Shown here: piece after piece, positions 58,075-64,000 of the stretch
Layout of the letters: each line of letters begins with the position of its first letter
Position numbering within the stretch: position 1 is the first letter of the stretch
From: Heterodera schachtii
Lineage: Eukaryota; Nematoda; Chromadorea; Rhabditida; Heteroderidae
Direction: 5' to 3'
NCBI GenBank assembly: GCA_023374025.1
Contig: SIJG01000013.1
Location: forward strand, 1,310,602 to 1,374,601
DNA: 64,000 nt
The notes under the pieces: generated by a model
The model's input: only the letters and a program-made list of their open reading frames with translations
What the model was told of the DNA's origin: nothing
The model's database searches: none
Made by a program: the position numbers and the translations under genes

Positions 58075-61000
58075 ATGGAAAGTCCAATTACAAAGCCCAA
58101 AAAGAGGAGGACGGAGGACGAAGAAAATTTGGTAAAAAAAATAAAAAAATTTTTTTCATGAAAAGTGAGAGTTCTAAAAAAATTTAACCAAAAAACTTAG
58201 TTTTATTAATTGAATAATTAATTAAGGAAAATTTTTAAACTAAAATCTTTTTCTAAAAAAAAAAAAAAGAAAAAAAAGAAAAAAAAGAAAAAAAAAAAAA
58301 AAAAAAAATCATTTTCTTGTGCAGAGAAACAGCGATTGCACAACGCGCCAACAATGGTTGCAAATTTGAACTTGGCGGCGCCCTTGAACAGCAGCGAACG
58401 GACGAAGACAGCGGTTTGAGCGAATCATGTGATACGGTAGGAATTATTTTTTTACATATTTTCCAACACATATAAAACTGCTTGTAAATCTAATCATTAG
58501 GGTTATAAATTGTATGATTTTGCATATTTTTTCTGCTCATGTGCTATGAAGAAAGGGGCTCAAAAATGGGTCGGGCTCGTTTTCGCGTGGAGCGAGTTTT
58601 TGAACTATAACTTTTTTCTTTGTCAACCAAACCCAACAATCTTGGTATCATTCGATAGCACTAATTGTTCTCTATTAACCTGCAAAATTTGGAAAAATTT
58701 CGTTAAGGTTCAAAAAAAGTTATGATCAGAAGAGTTCAAAAAACCAAAATTCCAACTTTTTTTTTGGCTCTAACTTTTTTTATGCTGAACAAAATATTTG
58801 GAATTTTGTAGGCTAATAGAGCATCTGATGAGCTTTCGAATGATACCAAGAATTTTGGATTTGGTTGGCAAAGAAAAAAGTTATAGTCCAAAAATCCCAC
58901 GTGAAAACGGCCTGATCCCCTCAAAAAAAGCATTTCTGCGTTAAAATTTTTTTGTTTTGGTGAAAGTTTTTAGTGCATATAAAAGCATATTTGGAGGTTT
59001 TCGAGAACAAATGCATATTTTGCCATTTTTGGGCTTTTAGAGCATATTTCGGTCATTTTTGGCAAATTTTCATAAGAAAACTGCAATAAAAATGAAAAAA
59101 AGCACACGAAGGATCGATATTTTTGGGTAAAAATATGCAGTTAAAATCAAAAATTTTTTAAATTTTTTTACAAGAACTTTTGAAAAAAATGCTGGTAAAA
59201 GAAAAATGTAATTTTGTTTTATCATATGATAAGAATTTTAAAAATTCGCATATTTTAGTGCATATTTGGGTATTTTTCGGGTTTTTAGAGCATATTTGGG
59301 GGGATTTTTAGTGCATACAATTTATACCTTTAGTAATAATACGATTAACATTCACCATTTATCAAAAAATTTAATTTTATTAATTAAATAATAATTATAT
59401 ATTTTTTCGAATAAGGAAAATTTTTAAACTAAAATTTTTTTATAAAGAAAAAAAAACCAAAATAAAACATTTTCTTGTACAGATAAACGGCGATTACACA
59501 ACGCCAACAATGGTTGCAAATTTGAACTCGGCGGTACTTGAACAGCAGCAGAATCAAAAGGACAAAGAAGACAGCGGTTTGGGCTCATCAGATTATACGG
59601 TAGGAAATTTTTTTTTTTTGCATATTTTCCAAAACATAAAAAATTTCTTTTAAATCTAAACATACAAATTCGTTAATTTTTTTCATTATAATTTTTACTT
59701 GCCAAATAAAAGAATTTGAAAATTTTTTACAAAAAAAACCCCCGAAACCCAAAAAGTAAACAATTTTCAGTAAATTTTTTGAAATTATAAGCAATTTTCT
59801 TAACAAAATTGCACTAAAATACTCAAAAATTTTCCCGGCGGCGCCTATTGGCACTGCCGGACCCCCATTTTACCCTTTTTTTGAAAAAAGGAGGACCAAA
59901 ATGACAAAAATTTTAATTTTTTGGCGAAAAACGGCGAAAAATTTTGTAAAATACACCCCATAATTCGTGATTTCAAAAAACGAAAAATACACCCCTAAAA
60001 ATCGAATTTTTGACTTCAACCCCCTCCGAAACCAAGTGTCTGGCTACGCCCTTGCCCCATAAATAAGGCTGTAATTTATATGGAAATCCATATTTTTTTT
60101 TACAAATAAAATAATTTTTCTTACGGTAATCAGTTACAGTCGTCGCCACTGATTCTGTCGTACCTTCCGCCGATCGGCGCTCTGATCACCACTGATCAAC
60201 AACAACAACAGTTCCATCCAATCAACAATTTTGAGACGTTCTGTGCAGTGCCGGGTCGTCTCACATTGCTGTCCAATCAAAACAAATACCGTGTGTCAAT
60301 CGGTGAAATCCAACGCCGCCTGGCCCCACCGGAGTGCATGAACGCGTCCATTTTGGGCGGCATTTTGCGCAAGGCGAAGAACAAGGAGGGCGGACGACTG
60401 CTGCGTGAACAGCTCCATGTTCGTGGGTTTTGGGGAATTTTGAGCATATGCCATTTTCGACAAAAAAAATTATGAAAAAAGCAATTTTTGAGTGTTTCAA
60501 ACTGATCTGATTTGTGAGCGTTGATCAGATTATTAAATTAAAAATGTGAATTATGATTATATGATCAGAATTTTTAATCAATTTTCTGGGTTTTTTTTAA
60601 AAAAAAGATATTAAAAACAAATTTTTAAAACATAAAAAGTGATTAAGCATATTTAGGTCATTTTTATGGCATTTTTGCCTATTTCACGCTTTACGAAGAA
60701 TTTTTTTCCGAAACAATAAACATTTAAAAATTTGATTTACATATTTTATTACATATTGCTGGTTTTTTGTACATATTTCATACACACTTTAGCAATTTTT
60801 TATACATATTTTATTTATATAATTCGCGACTTTCTTACATCAAAAAAGGAATACCCAATAATGATTATTGATAATTTTAATTTATCATTAAATCTCCTGT
60901 TAAATTTTTATTATAGTTGTACGGTGTTGAGCTGGCGGCAGGACAACGAAAACAGAGCCCATTGAGCTGCTTCTCAAGTCTGGTGGAGCAGGAAGCAGTT

Positions 61001-62428
61001 CAGGCAAGTTGTTGATCAAATTCACATTTAAATTAGATGTTTTATTTGCCAATATTTTACATTAAATATTAAAAAATTAAAAAATTGTGTCCCAAAAACG
61101 TGGCCAATTTTTTTAATTGTCGCAAATCTATTTTTGAAATTAAGCTGGCCACGGACTTCCGCACAATTTGTCAACGCGATTATCCCATCCAAGCTGTTGC
61201 GACACATTCTCTTGCCGGTTGGAAATCAATTTAAATTTAATGATTTGTCAACTTTATATTTATTTAATTTAAATATTGCTTTCAAGCGAATTTTTCTTCA
61301 AAATATCGTTTATTTTGCATGAAATATTAAAAAATGATTTTAATTTTCATTAAAATTATTATTTTTTATTTTTTTGTATTTTGTAGATGTTAGCAATGTT
61401 CAGGACGCGTACATTCGCTGTATGGAATTGTTTTACGCAGGGTGAAACGCTTAGAATAATTATAAAAATGAATTTTCAAAATTATAAAAATAAATTATTT
61501 TTTCTAATTTTTTTAATTTAAATTAACATACAATTCAAATATTTTTTAGAAAATTATTAAAATTTTATCTGTTCAATTGTCCTTAATTTATTTTTTTCCC
61601 ATTTAGCAAATTTCTAAATCGTATTTTGGACTTCCATAAAGCCGACCAAAGCCCAACGACCATAACGGAGCAGCCAAAGAGTGAGCCGACTGAACAATTT
61701 GGTGCTGATCTGAACCTGAACCCGGAAGTACAAGCGGGATTAGCCCATTTCAGTCTGGTGAGCCCCAAATTAGGAGGGGACTCAATTTGCATTCTTTCAT
61801 ATTACAAACATTTTAAATTATTTTATTTGTTGCTAAATTTTTTCTTTTTTTTCGTCCTTTTTTGGCATTTATCCAAAATAGTCACATAAAAATTGCTTAC
61901 CTCAAAATAAGTCTTTTTATCTTCAAATTAAAAAAAACAATAATTGTGTTCTTAATACTAATAAATTACATATCTCAACAAGAAATTCTCATTTAATACG
62001 AATTTTTCTATTAATGATTTAAAATTTTAATTTTCAAATATTACAATTTTCTTTTAAAAACTCCGGAGTTTCAATCTCGGTAACTATCCTAATCCCGAAC
62101 ATTTTCAAAAATCCGATCTCCAATGAATATCATTTTATTCCGAAAACCATACTTTTAAAATTCTGGCAATTCTCACAAAAATCCACTAAACAAATTTGCG
62201 TTTTCTCAGTCAAAATTTTTTAAATAAAAATTTAAATGCTTTATCCCAAATGTTTCACAGTTGACGCATGGATTTGGTGGACTATCGATGCAAACGGTGC
62301 TTGAAACACTGATCAGCGTGATCAATGAGTGTAACGGTGTGATCACTCAAAACTATCAATCGCCGATTAACGCCGCCATTGATGGCCAACAAAATGCCGT
62401 TCTGCCGAATGCATTTGGTTGCTCATAG
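58075..62428 (+). CDS. AP-2 (TFAP2) transcription factor, about 330 aa
   Basis: Sequence-specific nuclear regulator that binds DNA as a dimer through a basic helix-span-helix domain. Exons (plus): 58075-58131, 59483-59599, 60134-60418, 60917-61003, 61145-61217, 61387-61441, 61607-61757, 62261-62428; all phases close (993 nt including TAG). Exon 1 has a nuclear-localisation-like KPKKRR. Exon 3 has the AP-2 signature [12 protein letters not shown], then [20 protein letters not shown] and [17 protein letters not shown] (basic part). Exon 4 reads SSLVEQEAV, exon 5 [19 protein letters not shown], and exons 7-8 end in AHFSLLTHGFGG, the conserved dimerisation end. The span region holds an unusual Thr/Pro/Glu-rich insert in exon 7. 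It lacks a long activation domain and is shorter than vertebrate AP-2; nematode aptf genes are similar. Intron 4 starts with a GC donor (GCAAGT at 61004). Intron 1 holds a decayed exon copy and nested elements. Confidence 0.92.
58325..58436 (+). pseudogene. Decayed duplicate of AP-2 exon 2
   Basis: About 80% like exon 2 (59483-59599), with matching flanks: CATTTTCTTGTGCAG before and GATACGGTAGGAA after, against CATTTTCTTGTACAG and TATACGGTAGGAA. It keeps AG and GT splice sites but is 112 nt long against 117. Small indels shift the frame, and phase-0 reading from exon 1 meets TGA after about 15 codons. If spliced in, it would truncate the protein before the DNA-binding domain. Confidence 0.8.
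58498..59332. mobile_element. GCATAT-rich TIR element, copy 2, with nested palindrome
   Basis: Ends TAGGGTTATAAATTGTATG and the inverted CATACAATTTATACCTTTA. The body matches 31756-32363 nearly throughout (AAAGCATATTT, GGTTTTCGAGAA, AGAGCATATTTCGGTCATTTTT). It is interrupted by the palindromic element at 58568-58919. It separates the decayed and the good copy of AP-2 exon 2. Confidence 0.78.
58568..58919. mobile_element. Palindromic element (variable-end family), copy 5, with known empty site
   Basis: The direct repeat CTCAAAAA lies at 58559-58566 and 58920-58927. Ends GGGTCGGGCTCGTTTTCGCG and (inverted) GGGATCAGGCCGTTTTCACG. The uninterrupted host sequence GGGTTCAAAAATAGCATTTC at 31815-31834 is the pre-insertion site in the sister GCATAT element. 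Confidence 0.9.
59735..60054. mobile_element. Truncated CAAGGGCGTAG-family element in AP-2 intron 2
   Basis: Right end TGGCTACGCCCTTG, the GC hairpin at 59836 (one change in each arm and in the loop) and a body matching 56959-57373 from CCCCGAAACCC onward. The left end is missing. Confidence 0.7.
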
Positions 62429-63211
62429 TGCCGACAGACAAATTTTAAACAAGCATAATTAATAAATTTTTTGTTTGACGGATGATTAGTGATTATTGGA
62501 GACATATTTTGCTTTTTTGCTTTTTTATTTCATATTTTGAATATAAAATAAACAAATTTTACTTGCACAAAAAATTATTCGTACTGAATATTAATGGAGA
62601 AATAATTTTTAAATTATAGGGTAAATTATAGAATTCCATAATTGATACCACCTATTTATTATTTACTGAAAATATTAAACTTCGACGAAATTGCAAAATT
62701 AGTTCACGCGAATTTTTTCCATGAATTTTTTGATTGTTTTTTGTTTTCCAAAAGTCGATTTTAGGAGCGCATTTTCCAAAATATTCCATCTTTATTGAGG
62801 GTGTGTTTTTTGAGTTTTTTATGAAAATGCCGAAATATGGAAAATTGGATAAATGGAAGGCTTCTAAAAAGCATCAAACCAAGTTAAAAATATTTTTATA
62901 TTTACGTGTTTTTTCTTCAAAAATAAGTTTGCAAAAAAATGGAATCCATAATCTGGTCCCTAATAATTAATAAAATTTAAATTTTTGCTTTCATCAATTT
63001 TTTTTAAATTATGTCATTATCTCATTCATTATTCATTCGTTTTGTTGCGGATTTTCTTATGTATTGCCTCAATTAAAAAAAGAATATTTTGTTTTCTTTT
63101 TATATTCTCATATTATTTATTTAAAAATTACTTTTAATTAATTAATTTTAAATGTTTACCCAAGCAATAACAAATTTTTTTAAAGCTTTTGTTGTTTTAA
63201 AACAAATTTCT
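62429..63211. other. Downstream of AP-2, no gene seen
   Basis: AT-rich 3' flank. AATAAA-type signals occur at 62458 and 62550. Open frames such as 62734-62970 have no splice or motif support. Confidence 0.3.
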
Positions 63212-64000
63212 AAAAAATTTAGGTCCATTAATGCAGAGCTGAATTTACTCGCCCTGAATTTTCCTGGGTTTTGTTCAGAAAATTCAAAATCCAGATTAAA
63301 GATGGAATTCCTGTCCCCAGAGGTCCAGGCTTTTTTCAATAACTGAGCAATAGTGGTTTGTAATAAAAAAAAACTTATTAAAACATATCCCTCTATTAAA
63401 TAACAAATTAATTTTGAATCCTTGAGAGTTTCTGCTGGAAATCCAATAATAAATCTTTAATTATGCCTTTTTTGAAATTAATCTCATCTTTTTTTCAAAT
63501 AAATATTTCTCTCATATTTTTGCGGATTTTCATTTATATTTGCCCTTCTTCCTTTTCTCTTCTTTTGCTGACCATGATGAGCTTGTTCATCATTGAGTTT
63601 TAGGTGTGCTGCTCATTCAGAATATAAAACAAAACTGATTTTTTTTTTTTGATATTATGTCGACTTTTAGGAATTTTTTTTAAAATTTTCATGGACAGAT
63701 AAATTGATACCAATGTTTTTTAATCACTCGATCTTAATTTTTACTAATTGAAAATTTATTTACCGCTTACAATATTTAAAAACAACAACATGAGTTCATC
63801 GGGTTTGCTGAGTTTTGCCCAGAAAATCCAGAACCAGCTTAAAGATGGAATACAAGTCCCCAGGTCCAGGCTTTTTTTAAGAACTGAGCAATCAATAGTA
63901 GCTAATGTTAAAAAAAACTTATTAAAACATATCCCTCTATTAAATAACAAATTAATTTTGAATCCTTGAGAGTTTCTGCTGGAAATCCAATAATAAATCT
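63212..64000 (+). repeat. Direct duplication (about 180 bp, two copies about 560 bp apart)
   Basis: 63270-63452 and 63820-64000 share TTAAAGATGGAAT, GAGCAAT, TATTAAAACATATCCCTCTA and GAGAGTTTCTGCTGGAAATC in the same order; the second copy runs off the window. Each copy begins in a short exon-like frame (copy 2: FAQKIQNQLKDGIQVPRSR). It may be part of a tandem gene or repeat array whose next unit is outside the window. Confidence 0.65.

Overview
The window is nuclear DNA from an AT-rich, intron-dense invertebrate, almost certainly a nematode. I base this on one nearly complete gene that follows nematode GLY-5 (polypeptide GalNAc-transferase) exon by exon, plus a single-domain hexokinase, a compact AP-2 factor and an RFS-1-sized RAD51 paralogue. 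Repeat style and several small secreted proteins would suit a plant-parasitic tylenchid, but that is inference. Most introns are GT-AG; some are 40-45 nt and at least two use a GC donor. I rebuilt gene models by hand from splice sites and codon phase, so single boundaries may be off, although phases close through whole genes for gly-5, the hexokinase, the Ser/Pro/Gln-rich gene, the RAD51 paralogue and AP-2.

Layout. 440-8311 (-): gly-5, 3' end beyond the left edge. 8312-14547: gene-poor, low-complexity, with a possible promoter and small repeats. 14548-20002 (-): hexokinase, 11 exons. 20710-25415 (-): unrecognised Ser/Pro/Gln-rich protein. 26008-27611: large terminal-inverted-repeat element carrying broken gene-like exons. 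28721-29346 (+): small secreted protein. 30175-30449 (+): end of a membrane protein. 31146-34245 (-): RAD51 paralogue. 36683-38017 (-): small prepropeptide with a possible W(X6)W-amide peptide. 39739-53200 (-): two large related acidic coiled-coil genes, the first with a signal peptide. 58075-62428 (+): AP-2 factor with a decayed duplicate of exon 2. 63212-64000: a direct duplication running off the right edge.

The most unusual content is between and inside the genes. More than fifteen short elements without transposase have terminal inverted repeats, and most have clear 7-10 bp (usually 8 bp) target duplications, as hAT-type elements do. They fall into about ten families by end sequence and are often nested. 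One family (complete at 22445, 25556, 35841, 56085 and 58568) is a near-perfect ~350-384 bp palindrome whose outer ends differ strongly between copies but match between the two arms of each copy. One copy has its empty site preserved elsewhere in the window. A separate hairpin of two 11-nt GC-rich arms and a TATC loop recurs at least eight times inside unrelated elements. No CRISPR array, rRNA or intact tRNA was seen.
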